Source: Neisseria lactamica (GTDB lineage: Bacteria; Pseudomonadota; Gammaproteobacteria; Burkholderiales; Neisseriaceae). From it: a stretch of DNA of 64,000 nucleotides. Both the position numbers and the translations under genes were made by a program. Shown piece by piece: positions 44,577 to 54,391 of the stretch. The notes under the pieces were generated by a model. It did no database searches. It saw nothing but the letters and a program-made list of their open reading frames with translations, and was not told the DNA's origin. The stretch covers positions 1-64,000 of the forward strand of contig NZ_LR590477.1 of NCBI RefSeq assembly GCF_901482445.1, written 5' to 3'. Each line of letters starts with the position of its first letter. Within the stretch, counting starts at the first letter, position 1.

Positions 44577-45463
44577 TGCAGAAATCCAAATTATCTTGGT
44601 TCTTGAAACTGATGTTGGCACTGTCGCTGGCGTTTCTGTATATCCCGCTGGTCGTCTTGGTTGTCTATTCGTTTAACGAATCCAAGCTGGTTACCGTTTG
44701 GGGCGGCTTTTCGACCAAGTGGTACGGCGCATTGCTGGAAAACGACACCATTTTGGAAGCTGCTTGGTTATCGCTGCGTATTGCCGTCGTTTCCTCGCTT
44801 GCCGCCGTCGTTTTGGGTACGCTGGCGGGCTATGCGATGGCGCGTATCAAACGCTTTCGCGGCAGTACCTTGTTCGCCGGTATGATTTCCGCGCCTATGG
44901 TGATGCCCGACGTGATTACCGGCCTGTCTATGCTGCTGCTGATTATTCAGGTGCAGATATTTTTGCAGGGCAGCGAATGGTTGCAGCCGTTCTATTTCGA
45001 CAGGGGCTTCTTCACTATTTTCCTCGGGCATACCACGCTTTGTATGGCATACATTACCGTCGTCATCCGTTCGCGGCTGATCGAATTGGATAAGTCGCTC
45101 GAAGAAGCCGCAATGGATTTGGGCGCGCGTCCGCTGAAAATCTTTTTCGTCATTACCCTGCCTTTGATTGCCCCTGCCATTGCTTCCGGCTTCCTACTCG
45201 GCATTACCCTGTCTTTGGATGATTTGGTGATTACCTCATTCCTGTCCGGCCCCGGTTCTTCCACATTGCCGCAGGTGATTTTCTCCAAAATCAAGCTGGG
45301 TCTCGATCCTCAGATGAACGTTTTGGCAACCATCCTCATCGGCATCGTCGGAACATTGGTCATCATCGTCAATTATTGGATGATGAGGCAGGCAACCAAG
45401 CGCGACCGCGAGGCGGCGGAAGCCTACCGCCAAGAAAAATTGGCTGCCGAGAAAGCAAATTAA
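44576..45463 (+). CDS. potC: Spermidine/putrescine ABC permease PotC
   Basis: 295 residues with six helices and the EAA loop EEAAMDLGARPLKIFFVITLP. It forms the channel with PotB. The C-terminal tail is Lys/Glu/Ala-rich. Followed by a strong terminator. Confidence 0.92.
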   Translation: MQKSKLSWFLKLMLALSLAFLYIPLVVLVVYSFNESKLVTVWGGFSTKWYGALLENDTILEAAWLSLRIAVVSSLAAVVLGTLAGYAMARIKRFRGSTLFAGMISAPMVMPDVITGLSMLLLIIQVQIFLQGSEWLQPFYFDRGFFTIFLGHTTLCMAYITVVIRSRLIELDKSLEEAAMDLGARPLKIFFVITLPLIAPAIASGFLLGITLSLDDLVITSFLSGPGSSTLPQVIFSKIKLGLDPQMNVLATILIGIVGTLVIIVNYWMMRQATKRDREAAEAYRQEKLAAEKAN

Positions 45464-45472
45464 CTAATAAGG

Positions 45473-45505
45473 CAGGCTGACCGCATAACCGGGTCAGCCT
45501 GTTTT
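45473..45505 (+). terminator. Intrinsic terminator of potABC
   Basis: 10-base arms CAGGCTGACC / GGTCAGCCTG with a 9-base loop and TTTT. Confidence 0.9.
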
Positions 45506-45588
45506 CTTCAACCGATTTTCTGTTTGGACGATATGGCCCGACAGCCTGTATCATTCCGTCCGAAAATATACCCGATAAAGCAAACACA

Positions 45589-46884
45589 ATGATTCGTCCT
45601 GATTTTCAAGAATATCTGCCTTCTTATTATTTCAGTTCGGTTAATCCCCATACTGTTTATCCGAAACTCCAATGCCGTCTGAAAACCGATACCTGCATTA
45701 TCGGCGGCGGTTTGAGCGGTTTGTGCACCGCACTGCCCTTGGCGGAGCAGGGACAAGAAACGGTTGTGTTGGAAGCCGCGCGCGTCGGTTTCGGCGCATC
45801 GGGACGGAGCGGCGGGCAGGTTATCAGCGATTACGCCTGCGGTATGGAGGAAATTGAAAAACAGGTTGGTTTGGAGCAGGCGCAATGGTTTTGGCAACAG
45901 TCTTTGCAGGCGGTCGAACTGGTGGACGAACGCGTCCGCAAACATACCATCGATTGCGATTGGCAGCGCGGTTATGCCACGGTTGCCGTTCGTCCGCAGC
46001 ATTGGGAAGAATTGCAACAATGGCACGGGCGCGCCCAACGGCATTACGGTGCGAGTCATTATCAACTTTGGGATAAAGCCGAGTTGAAACAGCAGCTTGA
46101 CAGCGATATGTACCAAGGGGCGCAATTCGATCCCCTGTCCGGACATCTGCACCCGCTCAATTACACGCTGGGCATCGCCCGCGCCGCTGCCGAAGCCGGC
46201 GCGCAGATTTTCGAGCAGTCCCCGATGACGCGCATAGAACCGCATCAAAACGGTTGGCTGGTTTACACGCCCGAAGGCAGTGTCGAATGCAAAAATATGG
46301 TCTATGCCGTCAATACTTATGCCGGTTTGAATCCGATATTCAAGCCTTTGGAGCGTAAGGCGATTGCCGTCAGCACCTTTATTATCGCCACCGAACCCTT
46401 GGGGGCGCGCGCAAAAGGGCTTATCCGCAACAATATGGCAGTATGCGACAACCGCCATATTTTGGACTACTACCGCCTCAGCGCGGACGGCAGACTGCTT
46501 TTTGGCGGTAAGGATAACGAGTTTATCGACGATCCTGCGCGTATGACCGAACTTGTCCGCCAAGATATGCTTAAAGTTTTTCCGCAGCTTGCCGATGTCG
46601 GAATCGAATATTCGTGGGGCGGGGAGTGCGATATTACCGCCAACCTTGTCCCGCATTTCGGACGTTTGGCCGCGAATGTTTTTTATGCGCAAGGCTATTC
46701 CGGGCACGGGATGGCGATAACGGGCATTGCAGGTTTGGCGGTTGCGGAAGCAATTTTAGGGGACGAATGCCGTCTGAAGCCGTTTGAGCGGTTGCGCCAG
46801 CCGAATATCATCCTCCAGCCGTTTTTGAGAAAGCTCGGTTCTTTCCTCGGCTCGAAATATTATCAGTGGAAAGACAGCCGTTGA
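45589..46884 (+). CDS. FAD-dependent amine oxidoreductase (PuuB-like)
   Basis: 431 residues of the D-amino-acid oxidase class: FAD-binding TDTCIIGGGLSGLCTALPLA, VVLEAARVGFGASGRSGGQV, and C-terminal GYSGHGMAITGIAGLAVAEA. The type resembles gamma-glutamylputrescine oxidoreductase, and its place right after potABC supports a role in polyamine use, though substrate is inferred. A DUS lies inside the coding sequence near 45673. Confidence 0.8.
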   Translation: MIRPDFQEYLPSYYFSSVNPHTVYPKLQCRLKTDTCIIGGGLSGLCTALPLAEQGQETVVLEAARVGFGASGRSGGQVISDYACGMEEIEKQVGLEQAQWFWQQSLQAVELVDERVRKHTIDCDWQRGYATVAVRPQHWEELQQWHGRAQRHYGASHYQLWDKAELKQQLDSDMYQGAQFDPLSGHLHPLNYTLGIARAAAEAGAQIFEQSPMTRIEPHQNGWLVYTPEGSVECKNMVYAVNTYAGLNPIFKPLERKAIAVSTFIIATEPLGARAKGLIRNNMAVCDNRHILDYYRLSADGRLLFGGKDNEFIDDPARMTELVRQDMLKVFPQLADVGIEYSWGGECDITANLVPHFGRLAANVFYAQGYSGHGMAITGIAGLAVAEAILGDECRLKPFERLRQPNIILQPFLRKLGSFLGSKYYQWKDSR

Positions 46885-46897
46885 GCGTCGCAGGCAG

Positions 46898-47053
46898 TAT
46901 AGTGGATTAACTTTAAACCGGTACGGCGTTGCCTCGCCTTAGCTCAAAGAGAACGATTCTCTAAGGTGCTGAAGCACCAAGTGAATCGGTTCCGTACTAT
47001 TTGTACTGTCTGCGGCTTCGTCGCCTTGTCCTGATTTTTGTTAATCCACTATA
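46898..47053. repeat. Correia repeat enclosed element (156 bp)
   Basis: Starts TATAGTGGATTAAC and ends TTAATCCACTATA, with the conserved interior GAGAACGATTCTCTAAGG. Full-length form. It lies between the PuuB-like and amtB genes, which converge on it; elements of this kind can supply promoters and RNase III or IHF sites. Confidence 0.92.
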
Positions 47054-47083
47054 TGTTTATCCCCATCGGCGGCAAACGTGAAA

Positions 47084-47123
47084 AATGCCGTCTGAAACCC
47101 GATTTCCAGGCTTCAGACGGCAT
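47084..47123 (-). terminator. DUS-pair terminator of amtB
   Basis: AATGCCGTCTGAA and TTCAGACGGCAT around a 15-base loop, 8 bp beyond the amtB stop. Confidence 0.8.
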
Positions 47124-47131
47124 AGCCGCCC

Positions 47132-48436
47132 TTATTCCACGCGTTCGCCGTGGATATTCAGATCCAAACCTTCGCGTTCGACATCCTTGCCGACGCGCAG
47201 GCCGCCGCAGATTTTCCCCACAACCTTCAAAATCGCCCAACTCATCAGCCCGCTGTATGCCGCCATAACGAATCCGTCTTTTATCTGTATCCACAACTGC
47301 TGCCAAACTGCCGCATCCCCGCCGAAAATGCGGTTGTCGAAAAAGATGCCGGTCAATATTCCGCCCACCAGCCCGCCGAATCCGTGTATGCCGAAAGCGT
47401 CCAAAGAATCATCGTAACGCAATTTGTGTTTGACGACGGTGACGGACACAAAGCACGCGGCGGCAGTCAATATACCGATGGCGGCCGCGCCCGACGGGCC
47501 GGTAAAGCCGGCGGCAGGAGTGATGCCGACCAGCCCGGAAACCGCGCCGGAAGCCAGCCCCAAAGCGGAAGGTTTGTGTCCCGCTATTTTTTCGCAGGCA
47601 AGCCAGCCTGCCGCGCCGAATACGGCCGACACCTGCGTTACCGCCATCGCCATACCCGCCGCCGCGTCTGCCGCAAGCGCCGAACCGGCGTTAAAGCCGA
47701 ACCAGCCGAACCACAACATTGCCGCGCCGATCAGCGTCATCGCCATATTGTGCGGAGGCATCGCCTCGCGCCCGTAGCCTATGCGCCTGCCCAAAACCAA
47801 GGCGGCGACGAGTCCCGCGATACCGGCATTGATGTGCACCACCGTACCGCCGGCATAATCCAATACGCCGCCTTTGCTCATAAAGCCGCCGCCCCACACC
47901 CAATGCGCGCCCGGCACATAAACCAATAAAAACCATATGCCCGAAAACAGCATCATTGCCGAATATTTCATCCGTTCGGCAAACGCGCCGGTAATAATGG
48001 CGGTCGAAATAATGGCAAACGTCATCTGGAAAAACATAAATACCGGTTCGGGAACAGTCGGCGCATTAGGCGAGACGGTCAACATTTTTGCGGCAGCGTC
48101 TATCTGCATCCCGCTTAAAAATACGCGCCCCAAACCGCCGATAAAGGCATTTCCCGGCGTGAACGCCAAAGAATAGCCGACTGCGACCCAAAGAATGCCC
48201 ACCAATGCCGCGATGGAAAAGCTGTGCATCATCGTCGAGAGCAGGTTTTTTTTCCGCACCATACCGCCGTAGAATAAAGCCAGTCCGGGAAGCGTCATCA
48301 ACAATACCAAGGCAGCCGCAGTCATCACCCAGGCGGTATCGCCCGAATTGACGGCGGAATAAGGCTTCCACCAGTTTAATGGTTCTGCCGATAGGGATGC
48401 CGGCAGCAAAGATGCCGCCCATATGTGTTTTTTCAT
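47132..48436 (-). CDS. amtB: Ammonium transporter AmtB
   Basis: 434 residues with 11 membrane segments after an N-terminal signal-like segment (HIWAASLLPASLSA). Signatures: GDTAWVMTAAALVLLMTLPG, ALFYGGMVRKKNLLSTMM, GGTVVHINAGIAGL (pore His) and FGIHGFGGLVGGILTG (second pore His). No glnK partner lies next to it. ATG 48436 follows AATCAAA; 55 upstream codons have no similarity. Confidence 0.95.
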   Translation of the reverse strand: MKKHIWAASLLPASLSAEPLNWWKPYSAVNSGDTAWVMTAAALVLLMTLPGLALFYGGMVRKKNLLSTMMHSFSIAALVGILWVAVGYSLAFTPGNAFIGGLGRVFLSGMQIDAAAKMLTVSPNAPTVPEPVFMFFQMTFAIISTAIITGAFAERMKYSAMMLFSGIWFLLVYVPGAHWVWGGGFMSKGGVLDYAGGTVVHINAGIAGLVAALVLGRRIGYGREAMPPHNMAMTLIGAAMLWFGWFGFNAGSALAADAAAGMAMAVTQVSAVFGAAGWLACEKIAGHKPSALGLASGAVSGLVGITPAAGFTGPSGAAAIGILTAAACFVSVTVVKHKLRYDDSLDAFGIHGFGGLVGGILTGIFFDNRIFGGDAAVWQQLWIQIKDGFVMAAYSGLMSWAILKVVGKICGGLRVGKDVEREGLDLNIHGERVE

Positions 48437-48976
48437 TTTGATTGAAGTTTCCTTAATGGTTGGATTCTGTCTTTCGGGAAGGCGGGGTCGGGGCTTGTCC
48501 GGGATGGCGCAAGCCCTGCCGAACCGGGAGGCGCGGGGAGTTGTGCCGATGTGCCGCCCTGTGTGAAACAAATCCCTTGTTTGAACGTGAAAATAGTGCA
48601 TCCGATCCGTCGTATCCGTTGTCCGGCAGGAGGGGCATCCTCAGGCGGCGCATATGGGGGCGGACGGATTGTCAACAATCTGCCGTAGGAAAATATACAG
48701 ATGTTTGGAGGATAAGGCAAAATATTGTTGACAATATTTTCGTTTAATAAAATTAATTTATTGATTAATATATTAAAAAATTTTATTTATGAAATAAAAA
48801 ATAAAATTTATATAAGAATGGACGCGGTTTGCTGCAATCTCGAATCAAGTTCCCGCATCGGTTTCCAATGCCGGTACGGATGCCTTAAAGCCGGCTTTGC
48901 AAAGGCTGCACATTCGGCAGGCAGATACGGACATTGCCGGCGGTTGCGCCGTTACCGCGCCGGGACCGTGTGAATG
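48437..48976. other. Intergenic region amtB-rho, no gene recognised
   Basis: About 540 bp. 48437-48700 is the amtB upstream region; 48720-48810 is extremely AT-rich (long ATTAATAT/AAAATT runs) and could hold promoters. From about 48825 to 48966 base use returns to coding-like; one frame reads SNQVPASVSNAGTDALK and QADTDIAGG, perhaps a gene remnant, but no start, ribosome site or family can be supported. Confidence 0.4.
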
Positions 48977-49020
48977 AAAATGCCGTCTGAAACCCGATTT
49001 TCAGGCTTCAGACGGCATTT
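48977..49020 (-). terminator. DUS-pair terminator of rho
   Basis: AAAATGCCGTCTGAA and TTCAGACGGCATTT around a 15-base loop, 22 bp after the rho stop. Confidence 0.8.
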
Positions 49021-49042
49021 CGCATTAATGCGGGCGGCGCGT

Positions 49043-50302
49043 TTATTTTCCGCGCATCAGTTCAAAGAAATCATCATTGTTTTTAGAGGCTTTGATTTTT
49101 CCGATTAAAAATTCGGCTGCCTCGATTTCATCCATCGGGTGCAGGAATTTGCGCAGCAGCCACATACGTTGCAGCTGGTCGTTCGGCACAAGCAGTTCTT
49201 CGCGGCGCGTGCCGGATTTGTTGATGTTGATGGCGGGGAAGAGGCGTTTTTCCGCCATACGGCGGTCGAGGTGCAATTCCATATTGCCGGTGCCTTTGAA
49301 TTCTTCGTAAATCACATCGTCCATACGGCTGCCGGTTTCAACCAATGCGGTGGCGATGATGGTCAGCGAACCGCCTTCTTCCACGTTGCGCGCCGCACCG
49401 AAGAAACGTTTGGGACGATGCAGTGCGTTGGCATCGACACCGCCGGTCAGGATTTTGCCCGAGGTAGGCACGACGGTGTTGTAGGCACGGGCAAGGCGGG
49501 TAATCGAATCCAGCAGGATGACCACGTCTTTTTTGTGTTCCACCATACGCTTGGCTTTTTCAAGCACCATTTCGGCAACTTGGACGTGGCGTTGAGCCGG
49601 CTCGTCAAAGGTGGAGGAGACTACTTCGCCACGGACGGAGCGGCTCATTTCGGTAACTTCTTCGGGACGCTCGTCAATCAAGAGGACGATGAGTTCGACT
49701 TCAGGATAGTTTGCGGTAATGGCATGGGCAATATTTTGCAGCATCACGGTTTTACCGCTTTTGGGCGGGGCAACCAAGAGGGCGCGTTGACCTTTGCCGA
49801 TGGGAGAAATCAGGTCGATGGCACGTCCGGTCAGGTTTTCTTCGGACTTTAAATCGCGTTCCAGTTTTAACTGTTTGGTCGGAAACAGAGGAGTCAGGTT
49901 TTCAAACAGGATTTTATGGCGGCATACTTCCGGGTGGTCGCCGTTGATGGAATCCAGTCTGACCAGGGCGAAATAGCGTTCGTTGTCTTTGGGGACGCGC
50001 ACGCTGCCTTCGATGGTGTCGCCCGTATGCAGGTTGAAGCGTCGGATTTGGGTGGGTGAGACATAGATGTCGTCGGGGCCCGCGAGATAGGAGGTGTCCG
50101 CGCTGCGGAGGAAACCGAAACCGTCGGGCAGGATTTCGAGTGTGCCGGAGCAGGTAAAACTCTCACCTTTTTTCATCATTTGACGGACGATGGCAAAAAC
50201 CAAGTCTTGCTTGCGGAAACGGTTGGCATTTTCGATAGCGTGTTCTTCTGCCAACTCTAAAAGTTTGGAAATGTGCAGGGTTTGTAATTCAGAGACGTGC
50301 AT
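49043..50302 (-). CDS. rho: Transcription termination factor Rho
   Basis: 419 residues: N-terminal helix bundle, cold-shock-type RNA-binding domain (GTLEILPDGFGFLRS), then the ATPase with P-loop APPKSGKTVMLQ, Walker B VVILLDSITRLARAYN, and Q-loop/R-loop NINKSGTRRE. Hexameric helicase that ends untranslated transcripts. Full length. Confidence 0.97.
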   Translation of the reverse strand: MHVSELQTLHISKLLELAEEHAIENANRFRKQDLVFAIVRQMMKKGESFTCSGTLEILPDGFGFLRSADTSYLAGPDDIYVSPTQIRRFNLHTGDTIEGSVRVPKDNERYFALVRLDSINGDHPEVCRHKILFENLTPLFPTKQLKLERDLKSEENLTGRAIDLISPIGKGQRALLVAPPKSGKTVMLQNIAHAITANYPEVELIVLLIDERPEEVTEMSRSVRGEVVSSTFDEPAQRHVQVAEMVLEKAKRMVEHKKDVVILLDSITRLARAYNTVVPTSGKILTGGVDANALHRPKRFFGAARNVEEGGSLTIIATALVETGSRMDDVIYEEFKGTGNMELHLDRRMAEKRLFPAININKSGTRREELLVPNDQLQRMWLLRKFLHPMDEIEAAEFLIGKIKASKNNDDFFELMRGK

Positions 50303-50484
50303 AATAATGATATATAGAAGAGGAAAAGACGGGCGGATGCCGTCTGAAAGAAGAAGCTGACCGTTGGCGGTTGCTCGGAGAAAGGGGAATTGTAGGCAGT
50401 CGGCGCGTGGGTGTCAAATATTATCTCAGGCGGAGGCAGCCTTTATCGGCAGGATATATCGCTTGAGTAAAGTCGTTTGGAAAA

Positions 50485-50515
50485 ATACCCCCGAGCTTTT
50501 CAGGCTCGGGGGTAT
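50485..50515 (-). terminator. Intrinsic terminator of ppsA
   Basis: 12-base arms ATACCCCCGAGC / GCTCGGGGGTAT with a 7-base loop; TTTTT follows on the minus strand. Confidence 0.9.
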
Positions 50516-50524
50516 GGGCATTGA

Positions 50525-52909
50525 TTATTTGTTTAATTCATTCGCCAAATACAGCCAGGTTTCGATGACGGTATCCGGGTTCAGAGACACGCTTTCGATG
50601 CCTTCCTCAACCAGCCATTTGGCGAAGTCCGGATGGTCTGACGGACCTTGACCGCAGATGCCGACATATTTGTTTTGCTTGCGGCAGGCGGAAATTGCCA
50701 AATGCAGCATCACTTTGACGGCAGGGTTGCGTTCGTCAAACGATTCGGACACTAAGCCGCTGTCACGGTCGAGGCCGAGGGTCAGCTGGGTCATATCGTT
50801 AGAGCCGATGGAGAAGCCGTCGAAGTATTGCAGGAATTGTTCCGCCAATACGGCGTTGCTCGGCAGCTCGCACATCATGATCAGGCGTAAGCCGTTTTCG
50901 CCACGTTCCAAACCATTTTCTTTCAGGGCTTTAACAACGGCTTCGGCTTCGCTCAAAGTGCGGACGAACGGAATCATAATTTCAACGTTAGTCAGCCCCA
51001 TTTCGTCACGAACGCGTTTCAAGGCTTTGCACTCGAGTGCGAAGCAGTCTTTGAAACTTTCGGCGACATAACGCGCTGCACCCCGGAAGCCCAACATCGG
51101 GTTTTCTTCGTGCGGTTCGTAGATGCTGCCGCCCACCAAGTTGGCGTATTCGTTGGATTTGAAGTCGGACATACGGACGATGGTTTTACGCGGATAAACC
51201 GATGCGGCCAATGTCGCCACGCCTTCGGCGATTTTATCGACGTAGAAGTCGACAGGGGACGCGTAACCGGTGATACGGCGGGTAATTTCCGCTTTTAATT
51301 CGTCGTCTTGTTTGTCAAATTCCAACAAGGCTTTCGGGTGGATGCCGATTTGGCGGTTGATGATAAATTCCATACGCGCCAAGCCGATGCCTTCGCTGGG
51401 CAGGTTGGCGAAGCTGAATGCGAGTTCGGGATTGCCGACGTTCATCATGACTTTTACAGGTGCTTTAGGCATATTGTCCAAAGCAACATCGGTAATTTGT
51501 ACGTCCAACAGACCGGCATAGATGAAGCCGGTATCGCCTTCAGCACAGGATACGGTAACTTCTTGACCGTTGCTCAGCAATTCGGTCGCATTGCCGCAGC
51601 CGACAACGGCAGGAATACCCAGTTCGCGCGCGATAATCGCCGCGTGGCAGGTGCGTCCGCCCCGGTTGGTAACGATGGCGGAAGCCCGTTTCATCACGGG
51701 TTCCCAATCCGGATCGGTCATATCGGTAACCAGTACGTCGCCGGCTTCGACGGAATCCATCTCGGAAGCATCTTTAATCAGGCGTACTTTGCCCTGTCCG
51801 ACTTTCTGACCGATGGCGCGGCCTTCGCACAAGACGTTTTTTTCGCCGTTGATAGAAAAGCGGCGCAGGTTGCGGCTGCCTTCTTCCTGGGATTTGACGG
51901 TTTCGGGACGGGCTTGCAGGATGTAGAGTTTGCCGTCCAAGCCGTCGCGTCCCCATTCGATGTCCATCGGGCGGCCGTAGTGTTTTTCGATGGTCAGCGC
52001 GTAGTGTGCCAACTCGGTGATTTCTTCGTCGGTAATGGAGAAGCGGTTGCGGTCTTCCTCGGGGATATCGACGTTGGTTACGGATTTACCGGCTTCCGCT
52101 TTGTCGGTAAAAATCATTTTGATGTGTTTCGAACCCATGGTTTTACGCAGGATGGCGGGCTTGCCTGCTTTCAGCGTGGGTTTGAACACATAGAATTCGT
52201 CGGGGTTGACCGCGCCTTGTACGACGTTTTCGCCCAAGCCGTAGGATGAAGTGACAAAGACGACTTGGTCGTAACCGGATTCGGTATCGAGGGTGAACAT
52301 CACGCCGGACGCGCCGCTGTCGGAACGCACCATACGCTGCACGCCTGCGGAAAGGGCGACGATGTCGTGTTCGAAGCCTTTGTGGACGCGGTAAGAAATG
52401 GCGCGGTCGTTGTACAGGGAGGCGAATACATGGCGCATCGCTTCTTTAACGTTTTCCAAGCCGTTGATATTCAGGAAGGTTTCCTGTTGTCCGGCGAATG
52501 ATGCGTCCGGCAGGTCTTCGGCGGTTGCGGAAGAGCGTACGGCAACGGAAATGTCCGCACCGCCGGCATCGGCAACCATTTTGTTCCATGCCGCTTCGAT
52601 TTCGGCATCGAGCTGTTCGGGGAAGGGAGTGTCCAAAATCCATTGGCGGATTTCTTTGCCGACACGCGCCAGTTCGGCAACGTCTTCGACATCCAATTTT
52701 GCCAGTGCGGCGGAAATGCGTTCGCTCAGACCGTTGTGTGCGAGGAATGCGCGGTAGGCATCGGCCGTGGTGGCAAAACCGCCGGGGACGCGCACGCCTT
52801 TTTCGGTCAGCTGACTGATCATTTCGCCCAGCGAGGCGTTTTTACCGCCCACGCGTTCAACATCTGTCATACGCAGGTTTTCAAACCAGATTACATAGTT
52901 GTCGGCCAT
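50525..52909 (-). CDS. ppsA: Phosphoenolpyruvate synthase
   Basis: 794 residues: ATP-grasp N-terminal domain (GKNASLGEMISQL), phosphohistidine swivel domain GGRTCHAAIIARELGIPAVVG with the active His, and a C-terminal PEP-binding barrel (CGQGPSDHPDFAKWL, IGSNDMTQL). It makes PEP from pyruvate and ATP for gluconeogenesis, important on lactate. ATG 52909 (MADNYVIWFEN) is preferred to one four codons up. Divergent from its regulator ppsR, with 411 bp between. Confidence 0.97.
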   Translation of the reverse strand: MADNYVIWFENLRMTDVERVGGKNASLGEMISQLTEKGVRVPGGFATTADAYRAFLAHNGLSERISAALAKLDVEDVAELARVGKEIRQWILDTPFPEQLDAEIEAAWNKMVADAGGADISVAVRSSATAEDLPDASFAGQQETFLNINGLENVKEAMRHVFASLYNDRAISYRVHKGFEHDIVALSAGVQRMVRSDSGASGVMFTLDTESGYDQVVFVTSSYGLGENVVQGAVNPDEFYVFKPTLKAGKPAILRKTMGSKHIKMIFTDKAEAGKSVTNVDIPEEDRNRFSITDEEITELAHYALTIEKHYGRPMDIEWGRDGLDGKLYILQARPETVKSQEEGSRNLRRFSINGEKNVLCEGRAIGQKVGQGKVRLIKDASEMDSVEAGDVLVTDMTDPDWEPVMKRASAIVTNRGGRTCHAAIIARELGIPAVVGCGNATELLSNGQEVTVSCAEGDTGFIYAGLLDVQITDVALDNMPKAPVKVMMNVGNPELAFSFANLPSEGIGLARMEFIINRQIGIHPKALLEFDKQDDELKAEITRRITGYASPVDFYVDKIAEGVATLAASVYPRKTIVRMSDFKSNEYANLVGGSIYEPHEENPMLGFRGAARYVAESFKDCFALECKALKRVRDEMGLTNVEIMIPFVRTLSEAEAVVKALKENGLERGENGLRLIMMCELPSNAVLAEQFLQYFDGFSIGSNDMTQLTLGLDRDSGLVSESFDERNPAVKVMLHLAISACRKQNKYVGICGQGPSDHPDFAKWLVEEGIESVSLNPDTVIETWLYLANELNK

Positions 52910-53320
52910 TTGTGTGTCCAATCCAAAATATGTTAAAAAAGAAACAAATCCGCGTCCTTATTTTAAGCGATTCGTTCCGCCGCTGTCACGTTTTTATCTG
53001 TCCGGACAATCGCGGCACCGTCTGAAAAATGGCGGGTTCGGGCTGTGTAGCGGTTTGAAATCGATGGGCGGCATATTGTTTTTTTCAGGTATTTCCTTTA
53101 TAAAACAGATGGTTTTGAATAGGTTAATGTTTTGTGCCGTATTTTTCCGGTTTCTTTTTTTGGAATTTTATTTTAAAGAAATATAGTTTTTCGGTAATTT
53201 ATTTTAAAATATGATTTGTTTTTTTTGGGGTGTAATCCGAGGTAGGGGCGGCGGGGTGCTTCCCCCTTGTCTGCCGCTGCTGTTATGATGATATTTTTAT
53301 CCTGTATTTAAGGAGGGGCG
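52910..53320. other. Divergent intergenic region ppsA/ppsR
   Basis: 411 bp with no gene. It becomes AT-rich with many T-runs (53085-53230), where promoters for both genes probably lie; no clear -35/-10 pair could be singled out. AAGGAGGGGCG precedes the ppsR ATG. A lone DUS-like GCACCGTCTGAA variant lies near 53019. Confidence 0.5.
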
Positions 53321-54142
53321 ATGGGCAGTCCGCGCCAAGTGTTTTATATTTCCGACCGCACCGGCCTGACGGCCGAAAATATCGGCGAGGCTTTGTTGAA
53401 CCAGTTTGGCAATGTGGCGTTCAAACGCCATACGCACCCGTTTGTCGATACACCGGACAAGGCGCGCGAGGTGGTGGAGAAGGTCAATCGGAGCCGGCAG
53501 GAAAACGGTCAGCGTCCGATTGCGTTTGTCAGCGTGGTCAACGATGAAATCCGTGAAATCATCAAGCAGGCAGACGCTTTCCATATCAATTTTTTTGAAA
53601 CTTTCCTCGGGCTTTTGGAAAAGGAACTCAACACCGAGGCGGTTGCCGCTACGCAAGGACACCACAGTATCGGTAATACCCAACGTTACGATGCGCGTAT
53701 GGAGGCGGTCAATTTTTCGCTCAACCACGACGACGGTGTCAGCGATAAAAACCTTCAGGAAGCGGATGTAATCTTGATGGGTGTATCGCGTTCGGGCAAA
53801 ACGCCGACCTGCCTTTATCTGGCGTTGCAATACGGCATCCGCGCCGCCAACTATCCGCTGATTCCCGACGATTTGGAATCCGTCGATCTGCCGCGTATGG
53901 TCAAACCGTACAAAGACAAGCTGTTCGGACTTACCATCCAGCCGGAGCGTTTGCAGGCCATCCGTCAGGAACGCCGCCCGAATTCGGCTTATGCGCGTAT
54001 CGATACCTGCCGCAGCGAGGTGGCGGACGCGCAGAATATGTTCAGACGGCACGGGATTCCGTTTGCGAATACGACCGATAAATCGGTGGAGGAGCTTGCC
54101 GTGCACATCCTTCAGGCGTGCAAGTTGAAGCGCAGGTTTTGA
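53321..54142 (+). CDS. ppsR: PEP synthase regulatory protein (kinase/pyrophosphorylase)
   Basis: 273 residues of the DUF299/PSRP family: VFYISDRTGLTAENIGEALL at the N-terminus and P-loop GVSRSGKTPTCLYLA. It inactivates PEP synthase by ADP-dependent phosphorylation and reactivates it by phosphate-dependent removal. It lies divergent to ppsA, its target. Confidence 0.95.
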   Translation: MGSPRQVFYISDRTGLTAENIGEALLNQFGNVAFKRHTHPFVDTPDKAREVVEKVNRSRQENGQRPIAFVSVVNDEIREIIKQADAFHINFFETFLGLLEKELNTEAVAATQGHHSIGNTQRYDARMEAVNFSLNHDDGVSDKNLQEADVILMGVSRSGKTPTCLYLALQYGIRAANYPLIPDDLESVDLPRMVKPYKDKLFGLTIQPERLQAIRQERRPNSAYARIDTCRSEVADAQNMFRRHGIPFANTTDKSVEELAVHILQACKLKRRF

Positions 54143-54171
54143 CGGGCTTTGATTCGGTTTGAAGGTGGAAA

Positions 54172-54205
54172 TGCCGTCTGCAATCAGGTTTCAGACGGCA
54201 GTTTT
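54172..54205 (+). terminator. DUS-type terminator of ppsR
   Basis: TGCCGTCTG and CAGACGGCA around an 11-base loop, then GTTTT. Confidence 0.75.
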
Positions 54206-54236
54206 ATGTTTGTGGGGCGGATATTTTTCAGGGCTG

Positions 54237-54391
54237 TATAGTGGATTAACAAAAACCAGTACGGCGTTGCCTCGCCTTAGCTCAAAGAGAACGATTCTCT
54301 AAGGTGCTGAAGCACCAAGTGAATCGTTTCCGTACTATTTGTACTGTCTGCGGCTTCGTCGCCTTGCCCTGATTTTTGTTAATCTACTATA
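54237..54391. repeat. Correia repeat enclosed element (155 bp)
   Basis: Starts TATAGTGGATTAAC, ends AATCTACTATA (one change from the usual CCACTATA), with the GAGAACGATTCTCTAAGG interior. The stop codon of gph lies inside its right end. Confidence 0.92.

Noticed and set aside
45508..46707. A 399-codon minus-strand frame opposite the PuuB-like gene
   Set aside because: Antisense shadow of a flavoenzyme with clear FAD motifs.
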